Positions 22,149-33,686 of a DNA stretch of 64,000 bases are shown here, in pieces. Source of the stretch: Eutypa lata (lineage: Eukaryota; Ascomycota; Sordariomycetes; Xylariales; Diatrypaceae); the NCBI GenBank assembly GCA_022661535.1, contig JAKULF010000005.1, forward strand, positions 2,728,001-2,792,000. Reading direction: 5' to 3'. Within the stretch, counting starts at the first letter, position 1. Every line of letters starts with the position of its first letter. A program made the position numbers and the translations under genes. The notes below the pieces were generated by a model. That model saw only the letters and a program-made list of their open reading frames with translations. It ran no database searches and was not told the DNA's origin.

Positions 22149-23770
22149 ATGTCTCTGTACCACGAGACCGCTGACATCTTGTCGGCTTCTGAAGGGAACC
22201 TGAAAACCCGGGTCTTCAAGAAAAAGGGTCTAAAAGCTACTCCACAGCAGGTGTATGCCCTAGCTCTGGAGACTTGCAAATGGAGCTCTATTCTCAAGGA
22301 GGTCATTGAAGCCTCCGAGCTGTTGCGCCATGAGCGGAAGGTAATAAAAATCCTAACAAGATACACTTGTGGTGCGATATACAATGTGAATCATTGACAT
22401 CTTTAAAGCTCTCCCCCTTGTTGTCGCTGTTACTCGTCCACGACTTTCTACTCTCGAAAGGCGGCATCGCCCTTCCCGCTTCCCATGGTCTACGGGCGTC
22501 AATCGACCGCCACAAGGCTCGCCTGACCGCCGAATTTACCAGGGCGCGAATACGGAGGAAGGCCGGGTCGGTAGAAGCATTGCGCCAACAAGTCGCCACC
22601 GAATACCTAGGCGAGGCAGCCCGCTACCCGCGATGGGTGCGCATCAACACGCTCAGGTCAACGCTCGAAGACCAGCTAGACAGCACGTTCAAGGACTTCA
22701 CGAGGGTATACAGCATCGGGGAGGTGACGGATAAGAATGCCGCCCCGTCGGAGAAGCGGTTCTATGTGGACGAGCACATCCCGAACCTCCTCGCCGTGTC
22801 GCCGAGCTTCGAGTTCACCAAAACCGGCGCGTACGGCTCCGGCGCCATCATCCTCCAGGACAAGGCGTCGTGCTTCCCGGCGTACCTGCTGGACCCCCTG
22901 CCCCAGGACGGCGACGTCATCGACTCGTGCGCCGCCCCGGGAAACAAGACCACCCACGTCGCGGCGCTGGTGCACTCCCGCGTCCGCGGCAGGGAGGGCG
23001 AGGAGCCGCCGCCGCCGTGCGCGCAGAAGATCTTCGCGTTCGAGAAGGACAAGAACCGCGCCCGGACCCTGGAGAAGATGGTCAAGCTGGCCGGGGCCCA
23101 GGATACTGTCCGCATCAACTTCGGCCAGGATTTCCTAAAGGTCGATCCGGGCGCCGAGCTGTTCAGGGACGTCGGGGCCCTCCTCCTCGACCCGAGCTGC
23201 TCGGGGAGCGGCATCGTCGGCAGGGATGCCATGCCGACTATCCACCTCCCGGAACCTCCGAGCTCGAGCTCGAGCTCGAGCGCAAAGAAGAAACTACCGG
23301 CAAAGGGCAGTGATAATAGTCGCAAGCGCAAGCGCCCGGAAGACGATACGGCGGAGAAGCCGAAGGAGGTTTTCGTCGATGACGACGGGGAGGAAACCAC
23401 GATCGCATCTGAAAAGGAGCTAAAGGCGCGCCTAGAGGCGTTGGGGTCGTTCCAGCTCAGCCTGCTCCTGCACGCCCTCGAGTTCCCGGCCGCCAGGAAG
23501 GTCACGTACTCGACTTGTTCGATCCACGCGGAAGAGAACGAGCACGTCGTAGTGAAGGCCCTGCAGTCTGACGTGGCCAAGAGGAAGGGCTGGCGCATCC
23601 TCAGGCGCGCAGACCAGATGCGAGGGCTGAGGGATTGGCCGGTCCGAGGGATGAGCGACGCTTGTGATGGAGATGGTGAAGTAGCAGAGGCTTGCATTCG
23701 CTCCTATCAGGATGATGGGCGCGGCGTGATGGGCTTCTTCGTTGCGGGCTTTGTTCGCGATGGCCCCTGA
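22149..23770 (+). CDS. RCM1: 25S rRNA (cytosine-C5) methyltransferase, Rcm1/NSUN5 family
   Basis: Exons 22149-22340 and 22409-23770 encode 517 aa; the 68-bp intron is phase 0. The protein starts with the family N-terminus (MSLYHETADILSASEG...) and a PUA/NOL1-like region with YPRWVRINTL. The Rossmann methyltransferase core has motif I as DSCAAPGNKTTHVAAL (Cys about residue 238), motif IV as LDPSCSGSG (Cys 328, which releases the product) and motif VI as YSTCSIHAEENE (Cys 434, the catalytic nucleophile), matching the two-Cys RNA m5C enzymes. In yeast Rcm1 methylates C2278 of 25S rRNA in the nucleolus. A Ser/Lys-rich insertion (residues about 345-395) with a probable nuclear signal (RKRKRPED) sits between motifs IV and VI, as often in fungal copies. 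Confidence 0.94.
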
Positions 23771-24096
23771 GCCCCTTCGTGGTGGTTGCCCCTATCTTTG
23801 TGATAACGTGGCATAGGTGGGTTAGGCGTTAAGAGGAGTAATGTCAGTGATGGCACACACTATGACCAAAGATATATTATGTGACTTTCATGCTATCACT
23901 AAAGCGGTTTGATATATATTCATGACTTGAAACTGAATGCTAAGAAAAGGCTTTTTTTAATTTAACAACCCCCGCCCCGCGACGACAGTGTACGACTCTC
24001 CCTTGAATTTGCACAGATACACATGTCTCATCGATATTTAGTGTCGATATAAGCTACTAAGTTTATGAAAGGCGATAGTGGGTTTGAGTTCCATGC
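23771..24096. other. Short convergent intergenic space
   Basis: 326 bp between the 3' ends of Rcm1 and the flavin monooxygenase. Nothing is seen beyond likely 3' UTRs. Confidence 0.7.
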
Positions 24097-25765
24097 TCAC
24101 GAATAACGCTTGACATCCCAGTCTGACCACTGGATTGGGGAGACACACCTATTCCACCAGAAGGAGATCTGGGTCCCGGGCCAGATCAATGTGTTCTTTC
24201 CCGTCTCCTTGTTGATATACCACGTATTGACTTGGTTGGTGTAAATTAAGCCTTTAAGATCACGCTGCAGTGCGGCATTGAATCGAGCTTCGGCTTCCAG
24301 CTTAGGCATAAGCGACACGGCATTGACGCGCTGATTGGGATTCCTTCCCCATATCTTACTCAGTAGACGCGTGATGTAGACTACAGAGCATTCAATCCCA
24401 TGCAGAGTAGAATTGCTGGAAGGAAGAGTGTTGGGTCCCGCAAGCATGAAGAAATTGGGGAATCCATGTACAGATACACTAGAAAGGTGGTTAGATGGTT
24501 ATAGTTTGCTTTCACAGACGAGACTCACCCCATGTAAGCCTCGGAGCCGCCCCTCTGCTGCCAAAGTTCGCGAAGGTCTTGACCATTGATCCCACGAACC
24601 TCCATTGGCGTGAGCAGGTCTTGTGTTTTGAATCCGCTCGCGAGTATCACGATATCGATATGATGACTGTTTCCAGCTGCATCGATAATGGTCTTTCTAT
24701 CGGTGCCCTCGATGGAATGTATGCCATCACACTTGATCAAGGCAAAGTCGGGATGGTTAGTTGCTTTTAGATAGCCATGGTCCATCACTGGTCTTTTGGC
24801 GCCGAGTTCATAGCGTGGTATGAGGATACGGTGATATGTAGGATTCGCGACGGAACGCATATATGACTCGATGTTATTAGCTGCTAGGTTGCGTGCTTTG
24901 GCTCCGGCTACCGTGTTGCGGTAGGTAATGAACACTTGGTCCAGTTGATAAGCCGCCCAAAGTCGACGGACCTGCATGGCGAATGGGATGTACTTCAAAC
25001 ACCATTTTGTAAAAGCGGAAACAAGGTAGTTTCCCTTTGGTGCTACCCATTGCTCACTTCTCACAACCTGGACAAGAGTGCGGGGGCGCTGCTCATTCAG
25101 TATCCATGGAATGACCTGGTTAGCAGAACAACCATTGCCGATGACCATGACCCTCTTGTGCTCAAAAACCGTTTCACGCCACTGAGATGTGTGGAACACC
25201 TGACCGCCAAACTCGGTGAGTGTTGACAGGTTGTCCAGGTCGTTAGGGATGTTGAGCACACCCATGGCCGTGATAACATATCTCGCATGTACCACATACG
25301 TTTTCCTGCTGGGAATGTCTCGAAGGGAAAGTGTCCATAACCGTTCCGATTCGGACCAGGAAACCGAGAGACACTCCTGTTGTAGACTGATATGAGACTC
25401 CAACTGGAAGTGGCGAGCGCAGTCATGAATGTAACGGAGAATTTCCGGCTGCTCTGCGAATTTTGCTGTCCAATCAGGCTTTTGGAAGAATGAGAACGAG
25501 TAGAACTGGTTGCAGAAGTCAGCACTTGGCCCTGGTTCACGTGGATATGCATGTGGGAGCACACCTCGGAAACGACATCACAGCTCAAGTTTGGATACCG
25601 ATTCTCAGCCCATGTGCCTCCGATATCATCACTCTTTTCGTAGATGTGGAAATTCTCGTGTTTTAGTAACCTCTTCAGCTGAGCGCCCATGGCAATTCCT
25701 GCCATGCCCGCGCCGATAATGACGATCTTGTCACCAGCAGAGGCAACTTCCGAGGATGAACCCAT
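24097..25765 (-). CDS. Flavin-containing monooxygenase, Baeyer-Villiger type
   Basis: Three exons, 25765-25565, 25505-24529 and 24478-24097, encode 519 aa; introns are 59 and 50 bp with good signals. The FAD Rossmann motif is IIGAGMAG (Gly 18-23), followed by GGTWAENRYPNLSCD, the flavin-loop sequence of this family. Residues 166-176 read FGGQVFHTSQW, the FxGxxxHxxxW BVMO fingerprint, although the next residue is Arg rather than Pro/Asp. The NADPH motif is IGNGCSA (about 189-195), and ILASGFKTQD lies near the C-terminal half. These enzymes insert oxygen next to a ketone or oxidise soft heteroatoms using NADPH and O2. The closest known types are 4-hydroxyacetophenone or steroid/cyclohexanone monooxygenases. 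The bZIP and transporter lie downstream on the opposite strand. Confidence 0.9.
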
Positions 25766-27126
25766 GTTGTTAACTTCGCGGCACAGGTATGCAGATAATA
25801 CTGTGCTTGGGGGCGAGATATTGAGGACGTTGTGGTGCGTGATGGCATTCGACTTCTAAAGGACAAACTTGAACTTTGGAGATGTGAGAATTGCCTCGTT
25901 CATGGAGCAGGAAAGGGGCCAGCATTTTGATGTAGGAATATCTGAAAATTCATAGTAATAGAAGTAGTGAGCATATGCGATGCCTAAGATATACACGACT
26001 CTGGCTGCATCTAGACTGTAACAAGCCCTGCTCTTGGGCTGTGAGTACGCATCGACTGATGAGCTCTCGCAAGCGGGAAAATCATGATGAAAGTGAGTAT
26101 CACCTATTAGAGGCCTACATAGGTATGTATCTACATATGTATGCATAGAGACACACTGGTGACATTCTATTGGCCCTTTGAGACCTGCGGTGGGGGTCGT
26201 GGTATTCTCACCGGCATATGCTTATTGGTCAGGGCCACTACACCCTGCAGTAAGCCATGCCAGTTTGTGTTTCATTGAGGAAACGCTGCACGCCCCCGGC
26301 AAACATGAAGGTCCTACACGTTGGGGACTGAAAGCGATATCTCACCCGTGTTAGATATTCTGCTGGTAGATACCAAAAAGGACTTGAGTCTTTATAAGGA
26401 GAACGAGCCTTGCCACGTCTGTAACGCCATGCTGCGCTGGAGGTGGAAGCTGTGGGCAAACACTTACAGCCTCGGGGAGAAAAGAGCTTGGATATGACCG
26501 GAACGAATATATCTATAAGTGAACCCACGGAATGTGTTTTGCGTGGGCTATACCTACATCTTATATCTACCTAGATCCTGCCAGCATATTCATGGCAGCC
26601 AAGTCTAACGTGGAACAAACCAGCCGCCTTTCAAATATATGGACATAAATGGTGTGGAAAACCCGAGCAGAATGGACCGTAAGTGTGCTCCGTCCTCGAC
26701 CAAGACGTACAGCTCCCGAAGGGCAACGGCAACGCATGTTGTGATGGAAATTCTTGCTGCTAAGTTGGACATCTCACCAAATTACTAGCGACTAGCAGGT
26801 CGCGGAGGGTTCAGGGAGATAGGTAGTTGACTCAGACATTTTAACAAGTGCATAGGTAGTTACTACTCAAATAGATGGCCATATGCAGATAAATTTGAGC
26901 AGTATGACTACCTGAGAATGATTGAAGTTAGTCTAATCAGAATAATAGTGTAAGCAGATTATGAAACCTACAACACCATCACATACAGCCAGCCAAGCCC
27001 CCCTTGTATGACCCGACCTTCAATGCTCAATGATGTGATATGATTGGTGGTTACGTATTGATACTATGCATCATATGACGTAGCAGCAATTACATAAGCC
27101 AGCACTGCACTTCGGTGGTCTCAAAA
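25766..27126. other. Divergent intergenic region
   Basis: 1.36 kb between the divergent starts of the monooxygenase and the bZIP gene, a possible shared regulatory region. Open frames on minus at 25856-26528 lack motifs. Nothing is annotated. Confidence 0.6.
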
Positions 27127-28148
27127 ATGACGCCCGAGAAATTCAATGTTGGCTTTGATGCTCGAGCGGCATCTACTACTGCACTACCTACAACGAGCAA
27201 AGCTTTCCTTAAGATGAGCCACGAAGACGCACCAACCTCCAACGACCCAACGAAGGACCCCAACAGCTCTGAAGCTCTCGAGGTTTGTTGTTTTCGTTCC
27301 CCGGATGAAACTAACTGGATTCATATCCATATGACCGTCGCTGACCAAGTATCAGCGAGCACGGCTGCGTCGCAACCAACGCAATTCGCGGGCCAGGAAG
27401 CAGGCGTATATTCGCGACCTGGAAAGCCGGTGGAACGAATGTGTCAAGTTAGGCGCACACGCGACCGTGGAGATGCAGAAGGAGGCCCGGCGAGTTCAGG
27501 ATGAGAATAAGCTTCTCCGCACGCTTCTGTACAGTCAGGGGTTTGATAACACCGCCATTGAGAGTGCACTCCAGTCGATGAAGTTGCCAATGGCAAGCCA
27601 AGACCCCAAATCGCAGACCCTCGTAAGTTCGATGCGTGTCGAGCTCGCGACTTGTTTTGACTAAACTTGTATAAGCCGACAGATCGGATTCCCTCACAAC
27701 AAGAGTTTTCTTGCAAACACTTCTCCTCCCCATTGCCTACATCTACGGCGTCGGCAGGTACGCTAGATGCCGTTGCTGAGCCGGTCTTGGACGTCGACCT
27801 CGCACAGTCCCTGGATCTGCATAACTGGCTAAGTGATCTTTGTGAGATCAAGGATGCGTTTGGGGCAGAGGCCAATGTAAGTGCTTACGTTTATCAACCA
27901 AATCATGCGCCGCGCTGATGCTTACTCTTTCCTTTCCCCAGAGCCGTATCAATGATCAATATCTATCAGGCAGCCTGGACTACACGGGACCGCCTCTAGG
28001 CAGTTCGCTGCCTTCTGTCAATAATGACACTAACAACTATCTGCTATGCGAGCAGAGAGCTGCCCCAGTACAGCCATATACGCGTCCGATTGACTCCATG
28101 CATCACAACTACGAAGCTACAGCGCTCACGGATAATTTTTATGGCTAG
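27127..28148 (+). CDS. bZIP transcription factor, 276 aa
   Basis: Four exons are inferred: 27127-27282, 27356-27622, 27676-27876 and 27942-28148, all phase 0. The basic region begins exon 2 (RARLRRNQRNSRARKQAYIRD), with the N-x2-x-S-R-x-R-x pattern of fungal bZIPs. It continues into LESRWNECVKLGAHATVEMQ and VQDENKLLRTLL, the heptad segment typical of the short fungal family that ends in an LRxLL motif. No other domain follows; the C-terminus is Pro/Ser/Asp-rich. Acceptor choice for exon 3 (AAG at 27675) is the least certain point, because the nearby CAG acceptor at 27682 would break the frame. It is nuclear and dimeric by family. Its position beside a transporter and a divergent monooxygenase suggests local regulation, which is inference. 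Confidence 0.82.
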
Positions 28149-28980
28149 CCTACCAAGTCTGGTTCCGGACAGAAGGGAAATAAAGTATCATAAACCATGG
28201 CAGAGTACATCATACCCTGTTGAATTGTATTCTGTATGATCATGGCAATCCATTGGATCCGTAATTTGTAAGGATCTCTGCGCGCTGGCTCACTATATAA
28301 CTTCCATCTATTGGGGGATCATGGGGGATATGAAAAGAGAATCTCCAAGAATTAACGACACAGATCATTGGGAAAATGAATGAGCAGAATCAGGCCTTGG
28401 ACCCTATGCTCCTCTCTGAATCTGGTTGCTGGTTTCTGCTATCTTCTTCCGCCCCCGAATATATCCGGGAAGGACACCGAAATAGATACAATCACGATGC
28501 ACATGTGTGCTGTAATCAAGAACCTGCAGTTCCACCGCAGATACACTACTTTCAAGTTATAGTACGAGCCAGCATGCCAGCAGCATATGCGCCGCCATCG
28601 ACACCGTGGTAGGGATAAAATGCAGGACTCCCCACTGGCGACATTTGACCAATAATAACCACCCAGTGACACAACCGCAAAGCCTAGACTAGAGGTAATG
28701 GCTGCAGCCATAAGTGACCCACGGTAGTAAAGGTTATACACCTGTGGGATGCGCTACGTCACCAGCTGTCCTAAAATTCTGAACCCCTTTTAAAAGTCTA
28801 GCTACAGCCTACAATACCAAAATGCCAAAATTACAATGAAGTAAGTTGTTGCACTATTGAGACATATCCTGTTCGTTCAACAGCCATCTAGTGCACCAGA
28901 AGGAAAAAAACTATTATACGAGATTCCGATTCGTCGCGGCAGATTTATCACCGAGCTCTAACTATCACATTCGCCATAAA
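28149..28980. other. Intergenic region
   Basis: 832 bp between the bZIP stop and the start of the monocarboxylate-type transporter on the same strand. No reliable coding frame was found. Confidence 0.65.
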
Positions 28981-30511
28981 ATGAGTCGAGGGGTTTCTAA
29001 TTTTCAGCCCAGCGAGCCAGATAGCACAAGTCCGGCACCCAACCTTGAACAACCACTCAATCAGAGAGTTCAGCCAGCACCACCACCAGATGGCGGGTAC
29101 GGTTGGCTCTGCGTGTTGGCGCAATTCTTCATCAATGGGTTTACTTGGGGTGTAGCGGCGGTAATTGTCCAAATTTCTGTCATCTCGATGTGAATGCTAA
29201 AACAGGCTCTCTAAGAGCTACAGTGTATACCTAGCTTACTATCTCTCCCACAGCCTCTTTGCCGAGGGCCGCCCTGTTGATTATGCCTTCATTGGTGGCT
29301 TCAACTTTGGGTTCGCCCTCCTCGTCGCACCGCTTGCAACGCTGCTCGCGCGACTGTACGGTGTCAGGACGCCAATGCTCTTAGGCGTGATCCTGCTACC
29401 CGCTGGCTTTGTCGCAGCATCCTTCGCAACTCGAGTCTGGCATCTATATCTATCCCAAGGCATCTGCGTGGGGCTTGGCATAGGCTTAATCTATATCCCG
29501 GCGACTGCGATCGTGCCTCAGTGGTTCATGAAGAAGCGCAGCCTGGCCAACGGTATATGCGCGGCCGGATCAGGTGTCGGTGGCCTCATCGTCTGCTTTT
29601 CGACCCAAGGAATGCTCGAGGCTGTCGGGTTCGTGTGGGCGTTACGAATCACGGCGGCGGTCGTCTTTGTCGTGAATTTGGCTGCAACGCTTCTCGTTCG
29701 GTCGCGCAATAAGGAGATTCGCCCAGATCAGCGCATATTCAACTTCCATCTTCTTGGCTCCTACCAAGTGAAGCTTCTCTTGAGTTGGAGCATCATCCTG
29801 ATGTTTGGCTACATTACTCTGATGTTCTCCTTGTCAGACTACGCGTCCGCAATCGGCAGAACAGATCAAGATAAGGCCACTGTTGCGGCAATGCTGAACC
29901 TGGGAGCTGCTATTGGACGTCCCATCATAGGCTATGTCAGCGACAGATACGGACGTGTGGAGGTGGCCGGGATCGCAACATTTAGCTGTGGTATACTGGT
30001 GTTTGTGCTCTGGCTGCCGACGACGAACTATGGCGTGCTCGTAGCGTTTTCTCTGATAAGCGGAGGAATCCTGGGTATCTACTGGGCTGTGAGTGTTACC
30101 AGTGGAGGAAGGTGGGACAATGGAAAGCACTACTAACAATCCCTCAGGTCATTGCTCCGCTGGCGGCGGACATCGTTGGACTAGAGGAACTACCAGCTTT
30201 CCTGAGCATTGCCTGGCTCTCGGTAGTATTGCCTAGCATTTGTAAGAGCTTCTGCCACCCCGTACTATCATCTCTTAACGAGGTCAGCAGTCGCCGAAGT
30301 AATAGCCCTCGAGTTAAGGCGGCCGGAATTCGGAGCTCGATCGTACGTAAATGCCCAGGTTTTCACAGGAATCTCGTATATTGCGGCAAGTATCCCACTC
30401 CTTGAGCTCTGGAGGACACGGAGACAGAAAAAGAGCCTATTCCGCATGGCGTCGAGATACGCAGAGACCTCTTTGCCCACATCTGTGGCAGAAGGCAGCC
30501 ATACAAGTTAG
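28981..30511 (+). CDS. MFS transporter, monocarboxylate (MCT/MCH) family
   Basis: Four exons, 28981-29160, 29216-30088, 30148-30241 and 30291-30511, encode about 455 aa. The N-terminal cytoplasmic tail leads into PPPDGGYGWLCVLAQFFING, the conserved DGGYGW entry of TM1 in the monocarboxylate porter family. TM segments follow (SYSVYLAYYL; VDYAFIGGFNFGFALLVAP), then IYIPATAIVPQWFMKKRSLA with the R/K-rich loop after TM4, and GRPIIGYVSDRYGRVEV after TM8. The first intron probably uses an AAG acceptor (29213-29215). Yeast relatives carry riboflavin (Mch5) or unknown acids. Fungal copies often sit in metabolite loci. The substrate is unknown here. Confidence 0.88.
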
Positions 30512-31467
30512 GGTGCCCGATAATTGCGAATCTGGTCAACAAGGCAGTCTAAGGCTTCCAGTAACACACTGTCTAATGCTGATTAGCTAGACTTATCATC
30601 ATCTTAGCAAAAGTGGCGGGGCACATTATATATCCCACTCAGACGTCTTTATACTTAGTACGTGAATCCTTTAGTCATTTTATGATGTGTAGAGCTGTAT
30701 ATATCGCATAAACGATATATAGTCGTAAAGGGAGATATAAATAACCGTACAACATGTTTCCCGCAATAACGGAATTAGAAGTATAAGCTGACTTTTGAGG
30801 ACTCCGTTTCTAAATTGTCGATCGCCCATCCTTGATTTAGATTGCTATTTCAGTGCATTCCGAGAACTGTCCTAGATAGGCTGTATTGTACATACTCTGC
30901 GCTCACTATACCAGTTAGCAAATAAGACATGATGCTGCCGCATGACTCTAAGACTGAACAGGCCGTCGGGTAGGGTTAGGTTTATGTAATGCTATTAAGC
31001 ATGCCGTCGCGCAAAATCGCGATGAGGTAACCCCAAGAGCACTGCCTTGACGAATGAGGCTGGTCATAGATCAACCATAAATGCTCTAAAGCTCCGCTTT
31101 GTATGGAGTGTTATGTGTTTAGATCTTAGGTCATCTGTGGAGAAGGTAGACCTATACTTCTATAGTCCTAAAGAGGAAATTTAAAGAATAGTTACACATG
31201 ATGCGGATTGTGAAGGACAACAGTCAGCATACGTTAAAGTATTAATTACCGACGATCATACTTTCTCAGTGTACCGAGATGGAGTTTATTGGTTTTACTA
31301 TCAGTCATAAATACGAGCTGAAAATGCCTTGCGTGGTCAAGCAGCAGTCAGAGAAGCAGTATAATAGGTCTGGGTTTTCCTAGAGCTCATCCCGTTTTCC
31401 TGGTTGGCAATCAAACCACAATCATCACTATTTCACAACTCATAGTACATTCTATATCACCGGCGCC
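30512..31467. other. AT-rich intergenic region
   Basis: 956 bp without a gene. A small imperfect inverted repeat (TATATCG...CGATATA) lies at about 30700-30721. The final 60 bp are presumably the promoter/5' UTR of the secreted protein gene. Confidence 0.6.
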
Positions 31468-32002
31468 ATGAAGACGTCAACAATTTTGAACGTTCTCGTC
31501 TCTCTTACCCTAACTACCTCTCGCGTATCGTCCTCTCCTGTAGACGCGGCAGATGGTATGTGGTCTCCCCCCCTTCCCCTTTTCTCGAGGGGGGAAAGAA
31601 CAGTGTTTTGCTAATATCTCATATATGCGTGTAGGCAGCCTCTCTAGCCTAGAGCAGAGGGATTGTGCTGCCTGCGCTGTGAAGATATGCTCCCAGAAGG
31701 ATTTCAAGGGCCAGTGCTACTGGGGCTGTTACGCTCCAGACAAGTTGATTGAGCTCGACGAGTACTGGTATACCCACACGGCTTCGGTTGGCGTGGCTAA
31801 GGGATGCACCTGCACCACCGGAAACCCGTAAGTCTCCCTTGCTTGTATATGAACAGTGCTCTAGATTCTCCTCGAGCGACTTGATGGAACTGACTTTTTT
31901 CTCCCCAGTGAACATTCTTCGTGCGATTTCTTTGAGCCGCCTGGTGGGAACGTGGACAGCTGCAAGGGACATATTGGGAACTTCTATTGTCGCGCGACTT
32001 GA
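31468..32002 (+). CDS. Small secreted cysteine-rich protein, 124 aa (candidate effector)
   Basis: Three exons, 31468-31555, 31635-31827 and 31909-32002, are joined by introns with GTATGT/GTGTAG and GTAAGT/CCCCAG ends, both in phase. A signal peptide is evident (MKTSTILNVLVSLTLTTSRV, likely cleavage before residue 25). The mature part has ten Cys: DCAACAVKIC, QCYWGC, GCTCTTG, then one each in SSCDF, DSCKG and FYCRAT. That could make five disulfides. Three Trp/Tyr-containing segments (YWGCY, DEYWYTH) are also present. There is no family I can name. Size, Cys content and secretion fit fungal effector-like or antimicrobial-like proteins. The gene is too fragmented for simple ORF finding and could be overlooked. 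Confidence 0.8.
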
Positions 32003-32855
32003 GAGGTTATTTGGATCAGGAATTGCACTTAATACTAGTCACTCATTTACATAGTGTTATAACAATAATACCATCTAGATACAACATCACAATGAAGCTT
32101 CAATATATAGTCAGGACATAGTGGGTATATGTATCAAGCCAATTACCACGATCAAAGGATAAAACACCTATCAAAGATAGCTGGGTTATATCTAGATCTC
32201 AACTCAGCCAATATAAACAGACATTGACGAAGCTAGTACAAATGTTCTGTAGTGCGCTGACCATCCAAATCATTGACAACGCTAATTAACCCGCCCAACC
32301 CCTGAACCCTTGATACCAGTACACAAATGATCAAAAGGGGCTATAGTATCCTCCACTCCAAGAGCAAGTTTCAATAGTGCAATACGCTGTGCCCATTAGA
32401 CGTATGCTGGGGGTACAATCCCCAGGACGAAGCTCATCACAACTTTGTGTGTCCTAACATTTTAACACTGTGCCGATGCTGGGGCTTAGTGACTGATAAG
32501 TTGAGGACGATCTCGGCTCTAGACATCTTTTATCCTTTTATAAGGTTAGTTTCTCAGCTAGTACGTCGAGCAGGGGTGAATTTACAAGACTCTTCCGTGG
32601 TTATCCCTCGCCTGAAAACAATAAACCAGTGGCTAAAGAAAGAAGAGCCGGATGCTAACGATGTGACTCTGCTGTAGCTGGACCTTGTATCGACCATATC
32701 GACACTGTCGAAGTGAGAGTATAGGCTCTCCATGTCCCGTTGGGAGAACATATCTGGTGATGTAATAGCGAATGGGATATTTGGATAAATAGAACAACAG
32801 GAGTGATAGATGTGAGTCGTTAGAGACCCTCGAAAGTTTATAAAATGATGGTTAT

Positions 32856-33058
32856 TTAGAGCAGCTCCAGGAGGTTGTCACAGAACGAATGAGCGAGCAT
32901 TATATATCTATAGGGCCACAGATAGATATCTCATTGAGATATGTTGCCGTGCCCAGGAATGGCGGTTACATTGGAAATTTATATTAATGGGGGCTATAAC
33001 ATCAAAATAGCACATGAACTAAGTGTTGGGTGAACTTATCGACATGGAACTGCTCTAA
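32856..33058. mobile_element. Candidate 203-bp MITE with TTAT target duplication
   Basis: The left end reads TTAGAGCAGCTCCA. The right end, reverse-complemented, reads TTAGAGCAGTTCCA, a 14-bp inverted repeat with one mismatch. TTAT flanks both ends (32852-32855 and 33059-33062), as a 4-bp target duplication would. The interior is AT-rich and non-coding. Support is weaker than for the other element because the terminal repeats are short. Confidence 0.4.
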
Positions 33059-33449
33059 TTATAGCCTCCTTTACATCTGTTTCCTATAATAACATAATCG
33101 AGCCTTAGTCTGGATCCTACATTATACCAGTTTTAATTGGTGATTTTGACACTGTTGTTTCGGAAACCATGCCAATGTTAACGGCAATTGAATGGATCGA
33201 GAACTAGGTGCGTTTATTTCCTCCTATTATTTTTGTTCTAGCTGCTGCACTATGACTGTCAGTTGTAGTAGCCCCCACCAGTTTTAAAATATGTGTTTAG
33301 GAGGTTGGGATAGTGAGTTGGCGTCTCTCGTAAGATAGACGGACCCCAATGGGTCATGAAGCACTAAAACATTAATGCTCATATGGGATTGGGACACCCA
33401 CTGGGACGACCGGGCTGCGGGGTCAATAAAGCAGACTACGGTTGGCGAC

Positions 33450-33582
33450 AGGGTTGGCCCCCAGCCCCGAGTGTGGCCAACCTGCATCGGTAGAACCAAC
33501 ATCAAAGATGGGGTTGTTGGTTGAGCCGGCGAACCACCCCTGAGTGCCACCGGTCTACATCGACAGAACCAACATCAAAGAC
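33450..33582. repeat. Degraded tandem duplication, about 73-bp spacing
   Basis: AGAACCAACATCAAAGA occurs at 33492 and 33565. The bases before each copy are also similar (GTGGCCAACCTGCATCGGT versus GTGCCACCGGTCTACATCGAC), as are the GGTTGG-containing flanks, so the unit is an imperfect tandem duplication. Confidence 0.55.
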
Positions 33583-33686
33583 AAGTTTAGTTTACCATAT
33601 TCAAAGATCCGCGGGAGGATCGTTAGAGCTATGTTTGGTATTTTGCCGGTCCCGCTTCTCCCCATCTCGAGCACATCCAGTCAACA

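Larger units (their letters stand above)
32003..33686. other. AT-rich, repeat-like intergenic region
   Basis: No gene. It contains a candidate second MITE (32856-33058) and a degraded tandem duplication (about 33450-33582) just before the broken oxidase. The surrounding sequence is unusually AT-rich. Confidence 0.5.

Noticed and set aside
22762..23697. 311-codon minus-strand frame inside RCM1
   Set aside because: Shadow of a GC-rich coding exon; the plus strand has all methyltransferase motifs.
26238..26528. 96-codon minus frame between the monooxygenase and bZIP
   Set aside because: No homology-like motif and no signal or splice support.
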